From the NCBI RefSeq assembly GCF_023016285.1, contig NZ_CP095413.1, positions 4,047,001 to 4,111,000 of the forward strand: a stretch of 64,000 nucleotides of DNA, read 5' to 3'. Positions 36,262 through 45,947 of this stretch are shown here, one piece after another. The position numbers and the translations under genes were made by a program. Within the stretch, counting starts at the first letter, position 1, and every line of letters starts with the position of its first letter. This stretch comes from Muricauda sp. SCSIO 64092. Lineage in GTDB: Bacteria; Bacteroidota; Bacteroidia; Flavobacteriales; Flavobacteriaceae. The notes under the pieces are model-generated. The model saw nothing but the letters and a program-made list of their open reading frames with translations. It was not told the DNA's origin and did no database searches.

Positions 36262-36795
36262 TCAGGAGTTTTCCCCAAACATTTTTTTATTGTAGATTTT
36301 GGATTGCCCTTTTGGTATGGATAGGGATACCCAATCGTCTTTTTTTATCATCTTTCCTATAAACAAAAGTTGTCCCACATGGGAGGCGTAGTGGGCCAAT
36401 TGCCTATTTATGGCCTGAGGGATGGAATGCTTTTGATTTCTTATTTGTATTGAAGCATCAAAGTTTTCGGGGGTAATGCTATTGAGTGCATCAAACAAAC
36501 ATTGCCAACCTTCTTCCCACAAATCCAGCAGTTCTTTTTTTGATTGTGGAGGATGCTCAAATTCGCTATCCCTGTCACGCCAAGCCTTTTCCCCATCTTC
36601 CATTAAAAAGTTGGCCCATCGGCTGAGCATATTTCCAGCAAGGTGGTTTACAATGACCGCAATGCTGTTATCATTTTCATTGGCGCTCCAAAATAGGTCT
36701 TCTTCGGAAAGCTGTTCAAATGTTTTGTCCCCATATTGTTTATAGCGGTGAAACTCAAATTTTGCACTTTCCAAATACGTAGTGGGGAAACCCAT
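36262..36795 (-). CDS. DUF1572 (DinB superfamily) protein
   Basis: A 177-residue helical protein of the DUF1572/DinB-like four-helix fold. Putative metal ligands are His in IVNHLAGNMLSRW and His in LAHYASHVGQLLF, with a further polar residue near the N terminus. DinB-type proteins are often thiol-transferases or metal-binding; no substrate is evident. The start codon overlaps the stop of msrB by one base (TAATG), so it appears to be translated with the methionine sulphoxide reductases. Confidence 0.8.
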   Translation of the reverse strand: MGFPTTYLESAKFEFHRYKQYGDKTFEQLSEEDLFWSANENDNSIAVIVNHLAGNMLSRWANFLMEDGEKAWRDRDSEFEHPPQSKKELLDLWEEGWQCLFDALNSITPENFDASIQIRNQKHSIPQAINRQLAHYASHVGQLLFIGKMIKKDDWVSLSIPKGQSKIYNKKMFGENS

Positions 36796-37199
36796 TATTC
36801 CTCTTTTGGTTCAAAACCAATACTGACTGAATTGATGCAATACCGCTGTCCTGTAGTTTCCCTTGGTCCGTCATTAAAGACATGCCCTAAATGGCTGCCA
36901 CAATTGGCACAAAGGGTTTCGGTGCGGATCATACCGTGGGAAGTATCCCGTACATATTCAATGGCACCTTCCACTGCCTGGTCAAAAGATGGCCAACCAC
37001 ATCCGCTTTCAAATTTGTTTTCACTTTCAAAGAGTTTGGCATTGCACGCCTTACAATGATAGACCCCATTTTTAAAGTGGAGGTTATATGCACCGGTAAA
37101 GGGGCGTTCAGTACCCTTTTGGCGCAAAACATAGTATTCCTCGGGTGAAAGCTCTTGTTTCCACTCCTCTTCCGTCTTTTCCGTACCGTATTTTCCCAT
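36795..37199 (-). CDS. msrB: Peptide-methionine (R)-S-oxide reductase, cytoplasmic
   Basis: A 134-residue MsrB. Zinc ligands Cys49, Cys52, Cys97 and Cys100 are present, the catalytic Cys is at 121 (RYCINS) and a resolving Cys is at 67 (SGCGWPSF). It reduces the R epimer of methionine sulphoxide in proteins, recycled by thioredoxin. No signal peptide. It follows the lipoprotein MsrB by 8 bp, so the two are probably one transcript. Confidence 0.95.
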   Translation of the reverse strand: MGKYGTEKTEEEWKQELSPEEYYVLRQKGTERPFTGAYNLHFKNGVYHCKACNAKLFESENKFESGCGWPSFDQAVEGAIEYVRDTSHGMIRTETLCANCGSHLGHVFNDGPRETTGQRYCINSVSIGFEPKEE

Positions 37200-37207
37200 T
37201 CTTTGTT

Positions 37208-37711
37208 TTATTTTTCCTCGGGGACAAAATTAAGGGCAACACCATTAATGCAGTGCCGTTTTCCAGTGGGCTCCGGCCCATCATTAAAAACGTGTCCCAG
37301 ATGGCCTCCACAGGTAGCACAATGTTCCTCAGTTCTGGGGTACCCTATTTTATAGTCCACATCATAAGCAACATTGCCTTCAATTTCCTTATAAAAACTG
37401 GGCCATCCCGTGCCGGAGTCAAATTTATGTTCACTTTTAAAGACCGGTGTCCCACAACCAGCGCAGACATAGGTCCCTTTTTCCTTATTGGTCAATAAGT
37501 CACTGGTAAAGGCATGTTCGGTGGCGGCCTTTCTTAGGACATAATATTCCATGTCCGTTAATTCGGCTTTCCATTCTGTATCCGATTTTGTAATCGGATA
37601 TTCAATTTCTTTTTCGGCCTTTGCCATTTCTTTCTTTTCCTGCTGGGAAATACCCATACAGGAACTGAGTGCCAATACCACTAGCAAAAGCAAAGCACTA
37701 TTTTTTCCCAT
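37208..37711 (-). CDS. msrB: Peptide-methionine (R)-S-oxide reductase, lipoprotein form
   Basis: A 167-residue MsrB with a lipoprotein signal (ALSSC, Cys at 18). Zinc ligands Cys83, Cys86, Cys131 and Cys134 and the catalytic Cys154 (RHCING) are kept, but the resolving Cys position is Thr101 (SGTGWPSF), so it must be recycled differently from its neighbour. The frame extends to 37789, but that would run through a terminator; 37711 is clearly the start. It probably repairs envelope proteins. Similar genes are common in Bacteroidota as exported MsrB forms. Confidence 0.92.
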   Translation of the reverse strand: MGKNSALLLLVVLALSSCMGISQQEKKEMAKAEKEIEYPITKSDTEWKAELTDMEYYVLRKAATEHAFTSDLLTNKEKGTYVCAGCGTPVFKSEHKFDSGTGWPSFYKEIEGNVAYDVDYKIGYPRTEEHCATCGGHLGHVFNDGPEPTGKRHCINGVALNFVPEEK

Positions 37712-37783
37712 CCTTCTTTTTTGTCTTGGACGGAAGTTCCGCCCAAGCCTTTCAAATTTACTTAAGTTTATACCAAAAAGAAA

Positions 37784-37805
37784 GCCCACCGCAGCTGCAG
37801 TGGGC
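37784..37805 (-). terminator. Intrinsic terminator after the collagen-like lipoprotein
   Basis: On the reverse strand a gcccac / gtgggc stem with an inner gcagctgc palindrome is followed by TTTCTTTTT. It lies 18 bp after the stop of the lipoprotein gene. Confidence 0.7.
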
Positions 37806-37823
37806 CAACATTGCGCATATTTC

Positions 37824-38345
37824 TTATTGGAAAATGATATCGGTTTCGCTGATATTCATTTGCTTCATTAAACTTATAATGTCCATCTCCCCATTCACAT
37901 TAAATTCGGCAACCAAATCCCCGGGGATTATGGCGACCCTGGTCACAACATTATCGGTAAAATCCACACCCAAGTCACTTAGGTCATTGTCACCTATAAT
38001 CTGAAATTGGACACTGTCCACATCATGGTCAAAGACGTATTGGAATTCCCCAAACTCATCGAAGAAACTGGCTGGCAGGGACGTAAAAAGATTTTCGTCC
38101 AAGGAGACATAGGCCAAAAAGACATCGCCATTAAAGGTATTTCCAAATGAAAGGACTTCACTGGACCATAAGTTGTTATCAATATCATAGGCAAAAGTTA
38201 CGGCCTGCTCAAAAACGCTGGCACGTTGTGCATCCTCACCATCGGCACCGTCAAAGCCGTCGCGTCCAGGAGGTCCCTGGGGCCCTTCACAACCAAAAGC
38301 AAAGGCTATTGCCACTATTCCCAAAAGTATCTTGATTTTTTTCAT
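37824..38345 (-). CDS. Lipoprotein with short collagen-like segment
   Basis: A 173-residue lipoprotein (lipobox FGC, Cys19). Directly after the Cys come six collagen-like Gly-X-Y triplets (21-38: GPQGPPGRDGFDGADGED). The rest is acidic and beta-rich (VTFAYDIDNNLWSSEV, EFQYVFDHDVDSVQF), without a recognised family. The short triplet run may form a trimeric stalk at the cell surface, which is inference. It is a single gene, with the divergent glgB 153 bp away. Confidence 0.75.
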   Translation of the reverse strand: MKKIKILLGIVAIAFAFGCEGPQGPPGRDGFDGADGEDAQRASVFEQAVTFAYDIDNNLWSSEVLSFGNTFNGDVFLAYVSLDENLFTSLPASFFDEFGEFQYVFDHDVDSVQFQIIGDNDLSDLGVDFTDNVVTRVAIIPGDLVAEFNVNGEMDIISLMKQMNISETDIIFQ

Positions 38346-38498
38346 AAAAATTGATTTTTCCGATTTGATTTCTTGCTTGTAATTTAACGTTTTTACTTAA
38401 ATCAAAAAGCGTTCCAAAAATTTAGGCAAGGTTTCAACCCAGGATTATATTCCTACAAAAAAGATGAGTAATATTGCAACTCACAATACAACTAAGTC

Positions 38499-40394
38499 AT
38501 GGCCAACGTTATCGCACATAGTCTTTTTACCGAGTTTGACATTAACCTTTTTAAGGCGGGAAAACATTTTAGGCTTTACCAAAAATTGGGTTCCCATCTA
38601 ACGGAAGTCAATGGGGAAGAAGGGGCGTATTTTGCGGTGTGGGCACCATCGGCCAAATCCGTTTCCGTTATTGGCGATTTTAACCATTGGCAGGAGGGAA
38701 CGCATGAGTTGAACGTAAGATGGGACTCCAGTGGGATTTGGGAAGGCTTTATTCCCGGAATTCAAAAAGGGGAACACTACAAGTACAAAATCACCTCCCA
38801 TAACCATGATCTTAAGACTGAAAAGGCGGATCCGTTTGCCAGGTATTGCGAGCAACCTCCCAAGACGGCCTCAATAGTTTGGGATGCTCCCTACGGTTGG
38901 AAGGACGCCAATTGGATGGAGAACAGGGAAAAACACAATAGTTTGGATAGGCCCTATTCCGTTTATGAAGTTCATTTGGGCTCCTGGAAAAAGAAAAATG
39001 GTTGGGAATCCCTCTCCTATATTGAAGCTTCGGAGGAATTGGTAAATTACGTGAAGGAAATGGGTTTTACCCATGTGGAGTTCATGCCCATTATGGAATA
39101 TCCGTTTGACCCATCCTGGGGCTATCAATTGACAGGATATTTTGCGCCAACGTCACGTTTTGGTAAGCCGGAGGATTTTAAACTATTGGTGGACAAATTC
39201 CATCAAGCGGGAATAGGGGTAATCCTGGACTGGGTACCTTCCCACTTTCCCGAAGATGCGCACGGTTTGGGCTATTTTGATGGTTCCCACCTCTATGAAC
39301 ATCCGGACAGACGTAAGGGCTATCATCCCGACTGGAAAAGTTTGATTTTCAATTATGGTCGTAACGAGGTCCGGGCATTTTTGATAAGTAATGCCATTTT
39401 TTGGTTGGAGGAGTACCATGCGGATGGTTTACGCGTGGATGCGGTGGCTTCCATGTTGTATTTGGACTATTCCCGTGAGGAAGGGGAATGGGAACCAAAC
39501 ATGTACGGCAATAACGAAAATCTGGAGGCCATGTCCTTTATTCGGGAGATGAACCAAGAAGTATATGCCAGTTTTAGAGGGGTCCAGACCATTGCCGAAG
39601 AATCCACAGCATTTAATGGTGTTTCCAAACCCGTCCATTTTGGAGGTCTTGGATTTGGTATGAAATGGATGATGGGATGGATGCATGATACCCTGGAATA
39701 TTTCAAAAAGGAACCTATTTACAGAAAGCATCATCAAAACGATCTTACGTTTAGCATGACCTATGCGTTCACCGAAAATTTTATGCTTCCTTTTTCCCAT
39801 GATGAAGTGGTGTACGGCAAAAACTCCCTCATTTATCGGATGCCAGGGGATGAATGGCAGCGATTTGCAAACCTAAGGTTGCTTTTTGGCTATATGTTCA
39901 CCCATCCAGGTGCCAATCTGATTTTTATGGGAGGTGAGTTTGGGCAGACCTCTGAATGGAATTTTCTGGAAAGCTTGGATTGGCATTTGTTGGACTATGA
40001 TTTTCACCAGGGGATCAAAAAAGTGATTCAGGACTTGAATAAAACCTACCGGGGACAACCCGCTTTGTATGAAAAACAGTTCAGTCCGGAAGGATTTGAG
40101 TGGATCGAGTGGAACGATGCCGAAAACTCCGTGATGACCTACATTAGAAAAGGACATGATACTGCCAACGATTTGGTCATCATCGGTAATTTTACCCCGG
40201 TTCCGAGGGAAAAATACCGGGTTGGAGTTCCAAAAGGGAAACAACTCAAACTACTTTTTAATAGTGATGACATCAAATACGGTGGAAGTGGTACTGGCAA
40301 AAAGACGGTAAAGCCATCAAATACACCCTGGAACGGAAGGGAAAATTCCATTGAAGTAAACCTACCCCCCTTGGGATTGCTAATTTATAAGTAA
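38499..40394 (+). CDS. glgB: 1,4-alpha-glucan branching enzyme
   Basis: A 631-residue GH13 branching enzyme that introduces alpha-1,6 branches in glycogen. It has an N-terminal CBM48-like domain (FAVWAPSAKSVSVIGDFNHW, near 40-60), a catalytic barrel with nucleophile Asp in GLRVDAVASM (about 313), acid/base Glu in IAEEST (about 365) and HDE in FSHDEVVYG, and a C-terminal all-beta domain. Length is slightly shorter than E. coli GlgB, lacking its extra N-terminal module. It is followed by a GH31 glucosidase gene after a probable terminator. Confidence 0.96.
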   Translation: MANVIAHSLFTEFDINLFKAGKHFRLYQKLGSHLTEVNGEEGAYFAVWAPSAKSVSVIGDFNHWQEGTHELNVRWDSSGIWEGFIPGIQKGEHYKYKITSHNHDLKTEKADPFARYCEQPPKTASIVWDAPYGWKDANWMENREKHNSLDRPYSVYEVHLGSWKKKNGWESLSYIEASEELVNYVKEMGFTHVEFMPIMEYPFDPSWGYQLTGYFAPTSRFGKPEDFKLLVDKFHQAGIGVILDWVPSHFPEDAHGLGYFDGSHLYEHPDRRKGYHPDWKSLIFNYGRNEVRAFLISNAIFWLEEYHADGLRVDAVASMLYLDYSREEGEWEPNMYGNNENLEAMSFIREMNQEVYASFRGVQTIAEESTAFNGVSKPVHFGGLGFGMKWMMGWMHDTLEYFKKEPIYRKHHQNDLTFSMTYAFTENFMLPFSHDEVVYGKNSLIYRMPGDEWQRFANLRLLFGYMFTHPGANLIFMGGEFGQTSEWNFLESLDWHLLDYDFHQGIKKVIQDLNKTYRGQPALYEKQFSPEGFEWIEWNDAENSVMTYIRKGHDTANDLVIIGNFTPVPREKYRVGVPKGKQLKLLFNSDDIKYGGSGTGKKTVKPSNTPWNGRENSIEVNLPPLGLLIYK

Positions 40395-40432
40395 AAGACC
40401 ACAACTATAACCTTGTAGTAGGGCATTTGTTC

Positions 40433-40482
40433 AAAAGTACTTTTCCCAATGGCCCCTAATGTCGGGTTAAAGTGCTTTTTTT
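40433..40482 (+). terminator. Probable terminator after glgB
   Basis: aaaagtacttt (40433-40443) pairs with aaagtgctttt (40469-40479) with one G-U pair, 11 bp, followed by a run of T. The loop is 25 nt. Confidence 0.6.
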
Positions 40483-40507
40483 GTTAGTCTTTTAAATCAT
40501 TTTCAAT

Positions 40508-42907
40508 ATGATTGTCAATACCGAGATTGAAAAAAGGGGCAATCTTTACCCCAACCACATTGTTGATTTTAAGCAGGATAATGATAAACTGTACTTTACG
40601 ACCCAAAATGGAGTGATCCTGGAGCTCACCATTTTGAGGGATAGCATGGTTCGTTTTAGGTATGCGACCGAACATGTTTTTGAACCGGACTTCTCCTATG
40701 CGGTAAGTGAGAACGTTATCACCGGATATAATAGGCTTGAAGTTGAGGATGAAATTTCAGAATATACCATCGAGACCGCTAAAATTCGAATTCACATTGA
40801 TAAAACCACCCTTAAAGTTCTACTAATGGATTTGGAAGGGAATCCAATCAATGAGGATGACAGTGGTTTTCACTGGGAGGAGAATTATGATTATGGTGGC
40901 AACGTGGTGAAAATGACCAAGGTTACCCAAACCGGGGAAAGCTTTTATGGTATGGGGGATAAAGCCTCACATACCAATTTAAAGGGAAAAAGGGTTTCCA
41001 ATTGGGTAACGGACTCCTATGCCTATGGAAAAGACCAGGAACCATTGTACAAGGCCATTCCATTTTATGTGGGACTGCACAACGATCTGGCCTATGGAAT
41101 CTTTTTTGACAACTCTTTTGGGACCTATTTCGATTTTGCCCATGAGCGCAGAAACCTGACCAGTTTCTGGGCGGATGGTGGCGAAATGAACTACTACTTT
41201 TTCTACGGCCCCAAAATTTCACAGGTTGTGGAGGCGTATACCGATTTAACGGGAGTGCCTGAATTGCCGCCTATGTGGGCCTTGGGCTACCATCAATCCA
41301 AATGGAGCTATTACCCGGAAAAAAGGGTAAAGCAACTGGCATCAAACTTTAGGAAATATAGAATCCCGTGCGATGCCATTTACTTGGATATTGACTATAT
41401 GGATGGCTTTCGCTGTTTTACCTGGAACCACAGACGTTTTCCAGATCCAAAAAAAATGATTGAGGAATTGGAGGAGGATGGATTCAAGACCGTAACCATG
41501 ATCGATCCCGGGTTAAAGATAGATCGGGACTATTGGGTCTACCGACAGGCAATGGAACAGGACTATTTTTGCAAACGGGCAGATGGACCCCATTTTAAAG
41601 GAAAGGTCTGGCCAGGGGAATGTAAATTCCCGGATTTTACCAATCCTGAAGTTAGGGAATGGTGGGCCGGTCTATACAAGGAAATGATAGCGGAAATGGG
41701 AGTGCACGGTGTTTGGAACGATATGAACGAACCTGCCGTTATGGAAGTCCCGACCAAGACAGCAAACTTGGATGTAAGGCATGATTATGATGGCCATCCC
41801 TGTAGCCATAGAAAAGCCCATAACGTTTACGGTATGCAAATGGTACGGGCCACCTACAATGGTTTAAAGAAGTATACTTTTCCCAAAAGGCCTTTTGTGT
41901 TGACCAGGGCCGCTTATGCTGGTACACAGCGTTATTCCGCCACATGGACAGGGGACAATGTTGCTACTTGGGAACATCTTTGGATAGCTAATGTACAGAT
42001 GCAGCGTATGTGCATGAGCGGATATTCATTTGTAGGTTCCGATATAGGTGGGTTTGCCGAGCAACCTAATGGGGAACTGTTCGCAAGATGGATACAACTT
42101 GGCGTATTCCATCCTTTTTGTAGGGTACATTCCAGTGGTGATCATGGAGATCAAGAGCCATGGTCATTTGGGGATGAGATTACCGAAATCGTGAGGAAAT
42201 TCATTGAGCTACGCTACCAATTGCTCCCCTATCTGTACACTACCTTTTACAATTATGTGACCAATGGGGTGCCTATGCTTCAATCCTTGGTGTATTATGA
42301 TCAAGAGGATACACAAACCCATTTCAGGACCGATGAGTTCCTTTTTGGGGAACATATTTTGGTCTGTCCTGTTCAAGAACCCAATGCCCAGGGCCGTAGA
42401 ATGTATATCCCCAAAGGGAAATGGTACAATTACTGGACCGAGGAAATTGTGAATGGCAAAGTTGAAAAGTGGGTTGCGGCCCCATTGGACAAAATCCCAC
42501 TATTTATTAAAGAGGGGGCCATAATTCCTAAATACCCAGTTCAACAGTATGTTGGCGAAAAAGACATAAAGGAATTAAAGGTTGATGTGTATTATAAGGA
42601 AGGCACGGAAAAATCCACCATCTATGAAGATCAACTTGAGGGGTTTGACCATAAAAAGGGCCGTTACAGCCTACGTAATTTTAGACTAAGGGGAAAAGCC
42701 AACGAATTGATCATACAGCAATTTAAGGATGGTAGCTTTACTACTTCCTACGATACCCTTAAAATCCAGTTTCATGGACTTCCCTTTAAAATTTCGAGGA
42801 TAGAGGTGGATAATGAGGAGGTGGACCTGAAATCAGTGAAATTTGATGGAAAGGCCAGTATGGAAGTAAGCAAAGAGACTACGGAACTTCATGTTTTTGG
42901 ACCTTAA
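40508..42907 (+). CDS. GH31 alpha-glucosidase-like glycoside hydrolase
   Basis: A 799-residue GH31 enzyme: N-terminal beta domain, a catalytic barrel with nucleophile Asp405 (VWNDMNEPA) and acid/base Asp483 (WTGDNVATWEH), a C-terminal beta part with a DUF5110-like region. Retaining exo-hydrolysis of alpha-glucosides is expected. No signal peptide is seen, so it acts in the cytoplasm, consistent with turnover of oligosaccharides derived from the glycogen pathway of the neighbouring glgB. Other GH31 specificities (alpha-xylosidase) cannot be excluded. Confidence 0.92.
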   Translation: MIVNTEIEKRGNLYPNHIVDFKQDNDKLYFTTQNGVILELTILRDSMVRFRYATEHVFEPDFSYAVSENVITGYNRLEVEDEISEYTIETAKIRIHIDKTTLKVLLMDLEGNPINEDDSGFHWEENYDYGGNVVKMTKVTQTGESFYGMGDKASHTNLKGKRVSNWVTDSYAYGKDQEPLYKAIPFYVGLHNDLAYGIFFDNSFGTYFDFAHERRNLTSFWADGGEMNYYFFYGPKISQVVEAYTDLTGVPELPPMWALGYHQSKWSYYPEKRVKQLASNFRKYRIPCDAIYLDIDYMDGFRCFTWNHRRFPDPKKMIEELEEDGFKTVTMIDPGLKIDRDYWVYRQAMEQDYFCKRADGPHFKGKVWPGECKFPDFTNPEVREWWAGLYKEMIAEMGVHGVWNDMNEPAVMEVPTKTANLDVRHDYDGHPCSHRKAHNVYGMQMVRATYNGLKKYTFPKRPFVLTRAAYAGTQRYSATWTGDNVATWEHLWIANVQMQRMCMSGYSFVGSDIGGFAEQPNGELFARWIQLGVFHPFCRVHSSGDHGDQEPWSFGDEITEIVRKFIELRYQLLPYLYTTFYNYVTNGVPMLQSLVYYDQEDTQTHFRTDEFLFGEHILVCPVQEPNAQGRRMYIPKGKWYNYWTEEIVNGKVEKWVAAPLDKIPLFIKEGAIIPKYPVQQYVGEKDIKELKVDVYYKEGTEKSTIYEDQLEGFDHKKGRYSLRNFRLRGKANELIIQQFKDGSFTTSYDTLKIQFHGLPFKISRIEVDNEEVDLKSVKFDGKASMEVSKETTELHVFGP

Positions 42908-42948
42908 TTTTTCGTAACTTGAAAATAGAAACACGATAAATTACCACT

Positions 42949-43764
42949 ATGAAAAAATTAGTATTGACACTATTGGTTTTCATGGTTGCAATGGCCTGTA
43001 AAACCAACCCGTTTACGGGAAAGAAGATGCTCAATTTTTACGGAAACAGACAAATATTTCCAATGGCCTTTGCCCAATACGACCAATTTCTTTCCGAGAA
43101 CAACGTCATTACGGGAACGGATGAGGCCCGAATGATAACGGAAGTTGGACAGCGCATTTCCTCTGCGGCCGAACGTTGGCTGGATGCCAATGGGTATCCC
43201 GGCTACCTTAAGGATTATCAATGGGAATATAATTTGGTGAAAGATGAAACGGTAAATGCGTGGTGTATGCCCGGTGGTAAAATCGTTTTTTATACCGGTA
43301 TTCTGCCCATTACCCAAACAGAAACCGGGGTTGCCGTGGTAATGGGACATGAGGTGGCCCATGCCTTGGCCGATCATGGTGCCCAACGGATGAGTGCCGG
43401 TACTTTGCAACAAATAGGTGCCGTAGGTGCGGCAATTGCGACCAGCGGAGAATCCGCGGAAACCCAAAATGCCTTTATGCAGGCCTATGGGATAGGATCC
43501 AACGTCCTGGGTATGCTGCCGTTTAGCCGAAGCCATGAAACAGAGGCAGATTTAATTGGGCTTCAGATCATGGCCATAGCTGGCTATAATCCCGATGAAG
43601 CCGCCAAACTGTGGCAAAGGATGAAAGCAAAATCCGGAGGACAGGCCCCACCCGAGTTCTTGAGCACGCATCCATCCAATGATACCAGGATAAGTAATTT
43701 GACGGCATGGGCCCCTCAGGCCAAACAAGAAGCCGCCAAATTTGGGGTCACATCGTTCAAATAA
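42949..43764 (+). CDS. M48-family metalloprotease lipoprotein
   Basis: A 271-residue lipoprotein (lipobox AMAC, Cys17) followed by NPFTGKKMLNF, a signature of Bacteroidota M48 lipoproteins. The zinc motif MGHEVAHALADH lies near residue 142; the third ligand Glu is in SRSHETEADLIGLQIM. It resembles LoiP/YggG-type periplasmic peptidases that handle damaged outer-membrane proteins. It starts 41 bp after the GH31 gene and ends in an intrinsic terminator. Confidence 0.9.
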   Translation: MKKLVLTLLVFMVAMACKTNPFTGKKMLNFYGNRQIFPMAFAQYDQFLSENNVITGTDEARMITEVGQRISSAAERWLDANGYPGYLKDYQWEYNLVKDETVNAWCMPGGKIVFYTGILPITQTETGVAVVMGHEVAHALADHGAQRMSAGTLQQIGAVGAAIATSGESAETQNAFMQAYGIGSNVLGMLPFSRSHETEADLIGLQIMAIAGYNPDEAAKLWQRMKAKSGGQAPPEFLSTHPSNDTRISNLTAWAPQAKQEAAKFGVTSFK

Positions 43765-43790
43765 ATTGAAATTTATAAAGTTTTAAATAC

Positions 43791-43822
43791 AAAAGCTGTC
43801 CAATTCCGACAGCTTTTCTATT
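43791..43822 (+). terminator. Intrinsic terminator after the M48 protease
   Basis: aaaagctgtc / gacagctttt, a perfect 10-bp stem with a 7-nt loop, followed by ctattttt. Confidence 0.75.
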
Positions 43823-43830
43823 TTTAGGGA

Positions 43831-45153
43831 ATGGCAAAAGTGTTGGCGATAAAGGGTAATAAAAAGCTTTTGAATGCATGGGCTTTTTATGATTGGGCCA
43901 ATTCCGTATATAGCCTTGTTATTTCCTCTGCCATTTTCCCAATTTTTTATGGGGCGTTATTTAGGTCTGCGGGCGTAGAAAAGGTTCTGGTATTTGGTGG
44001 TGAGATAGCGCGTGCACCGCTCATAAGTTATGTGACCTCCGCCGCTTTTGTATTTATCGCCATCATAACACCATTGGTGTCCGGAATTGCGGATTATCTG
44101 GGAAACAAAAAAGTATTCCTTAAGTTCTTTTGCTATTTGGGGGCGGCTTCCTGTATAGGCCTGTATTGGTTTTCATTGGAAAACATCTATTTGGGGCTGG
44201 TTTGCTATTTTTTTGGTCTGGTTGGGTTTTGGGTGAGTTTTGCCATCAATAATTCCTATTTGCCGGACATTGCCTTCCCGGAGCAGCAAGATAGGATAAG
44301 TGCCAAGGGTTTTTCCTTAGGTTATATAGGCAGTGTGTTGCTACTGTTGATCAATCTGGCCATGGTCATGAAACCATCCCTTTTTGGCATTTTGGACAGC
44401 GCCGGTGAAGTTGCCGAAATTACGGCCATGAAGTATTCATTTGTGACCGTGGGCATATGGTGGATATTATTTAGCCAATATACTTTTAAACACCTTCCAA
44501 AAGGATATAAAAGGGAAGGGGAACGTACCAATATTGTGTTGAATGGTTTTCTTGAATTAAAATCCGTTTGGCAACAATTGGGTGCTGAGACCAAATTGAA
44601 ACGTTATTTGGGCGCCTTTTTCGTTTACAGTATGGCCGTACAGACCATTATGCTGATTGCCACATATTTTGGTGAGGAGGAAATTGATTGGGGAACGGAC
44701 AATGAGCGGACCACGGGACTTATTATAAGCATTTTGGTGATACAACTTGTCGCAATTTTTGGTGCTACTTTCACTGCCAGGGCCTCCAAAAAGTTCGGGA
44801 ACATCCAAACCCTTATTACCATTAATATTTTTTGGCTGGCACTATGTGTTTATGCCTATTTTCTGAAGACCCCAATGGATTTTTATATTGCAGCGGGTTT
44901 AGTGGGGATTGTCATGGGCGGTATCCAGGCGCTATCGCGATCCACATATTCCAAATTTCTTCCGGAAACGACGGATACCACTTCGTTTTTTAGTTTTTAT
45001 GACGTTTCAGAAAAAATAGGGATTATTATTGGGACCTTTCTTTACGGTTTTGTGGCGCAGGTTACTGGAAGTATGCGAAATGCGGCCATTTTTCTTGGGG
45101 TTTTCTTTTTGATCGGTGCTTTTCTTTTGACCAGGGTAAATAAAAAACCCTGA
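43831..45153 (+). CDS. UMF1-type MFS transporter (Atg22-like)
   Basis: A 440-residue polytopic membrane protein with about twelve helices and no signal peptide. The N terminus LLNAWAFYDWANSVYSLVI and the loop ISAKGFSLGYIGSVLLLLINL match the UMF1/vacuole effluxer Atg22-like branch of the major facilitator superfamily. Substrate unknown; relatives have been linked to amino acid export. It begins 14 bp after the M48 terminator hairpin. The stop codon is built into the terminator at 45148. Confidence 0.88.
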   Translation: MAKVLAIKGNKKLLNAWAFYDWANSVYSLVISSAIFPIFYGALFRSAGVEKVLVFGGEIARAPLISYVTSAAFVFIAIITPLVSGIADYLGNKKVFLKFFCYLGAASCIGLYWFSLENIYLGLVCYFFGLVGFWVSFAINNSYLPDIAFPEQQDRISAKGFSLGYIGSVLLLLINLAMVMKPSLFGILDSAGEVAEITAMKYSFVTVGIWWILFSQYTFKHLPKGYKREGERTNIVLNGFLELKSVWQQLGAETKLKRYLGAFFVYSMAVQTIMLIATYFGEEEIDWGTDNERTTGLIISILVIQLVAIFGATFTARASKKFGNIQTLITINIFWLALCVYAYFLKTPMDFYIAAGLVGIVMGGIQALSRSTYSKFLPETTDTTSFFSFYDVSEKIGIIIGTFLYGFVAQVTGSMRNAAIFLGVFFLIGAFLLTRVNKKP

Positions 45154-45170
45154 TGTTGATCAGGGCTTTT
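45148..45170. terminator. Bidirectional terminator between convergent genes
   Basis: ccctgat / atcaggg, 7 bp, with a GTTG loop, preceded by six A and followed by four T. The MFS stop codon TGA overlaps the left arm. Confidence 0.75.
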
Positions 45171-45200
45171 ATCTTAACTGTATGGGTCGTTTTTTGATTT

Positions 45201-45923
45201 TTAATAACTTGAAATGTCCCCCGAACCGGAGCTTTTGGTATCAATCTTTTTTGGGTTTCCTTTGTAACTGATATCCCCCGAACCGGAAACACGTGCTTTT
45301 AGCATTTCCTTTGCCGTGACCTTAATGTCCGCTGAACCGGATACTTGGGCATCCACAAAATCAGCTTCCAGGTCATAAGCCCTAATATCTCCGGAACCTG
45401 AAACGGATACCTCAAAATCCGTGGCCCTTCCGGATAGGTTCATATCCCCTGAACCGGACATTGAAGCATCCACACTTGCGGCTTCAATTTCCAAGGAAAT
45501 ATCACCGGAACCTGAGATTGAAGTCCTAAAACGATTGGATTTCAATACGGTTTTCCCAACAATATCACCAGATCCCGATAAGGATACACCATCCACATTT
45601 TCAACGGGAACGGTAATTAATATTCCATCATTCCAATTGGAAGGCTTCAAATTGATGCCCCTTTTTTGTTTGATGGTCAATTTGCCATCCTTAACCTCGG
45701 TCTTGATATATTCCAATAGATTTTCCTCCCCCTTAAGGGTCAGTTGTCCTTCGGTACCATCCACAAGTTCCACATCGAACCAACCTGCAAGTGCTACATA
45801 GTCATATTCCCCCACGGAACGTTCAATGGTCACGGTTTTCCCATTTCCCTTAACGCGTTTCCATTGGGCGCTGGATAAGGTAACTGTTAGTATGGCCAAA
45901 ACAATTGTTAGTGCTTTTTTCAT
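45201..45923 (-). CDS. Head-GIN (DUF2807) beta-repeat protein, exported
   Basis: A 240-residue protein with a signal peptide ending SSAQ at about residue 19. The second half holds seven evenly spaced copies of (S)GSG/AD with a spacing of about 18-22 residues, the right-handed beta-helix repeat of DUF2807/head-GIN proteins. It is probably secreted or surface-attached, with no catalytic motif. It is the last gene of a sigma-factor operon and a paralogue of its upstream neighbour, 24 bp away. Confidence 0.88.
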   Translation of the reverse strand: MKKALTIVLAILTVTLSSAQWKRVKGNGKTVTIERSVGEYDYVALAGWFDVELVDGTEGQLTLKGEENLLEYIKTEVKDGKLTIKQKRGINLKPSNWNDGILITVPVENVDGVSLSGSGDIVGKTVLKSNRFRTSISGSGDISLEIEAASVDASMSGSGDMNLSGRATDFEVSVSGSGDIRAYDLEADFVDAQVSGSADIKVTAKEMLKARVSGSGDISYKGNPKKIDTKSSGSGDISSY

Positions 45924-45947
45924 GATCTCTATTTTTTGATTGTTTAA

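Noticed and set aside
37712..37789. N-terminal extension of the lipoprotein MsrB
   Set aside because: Would run through the intrinsic terminator of the upstream gene and hide a perfect lipoprotein signal beginning at 37711.
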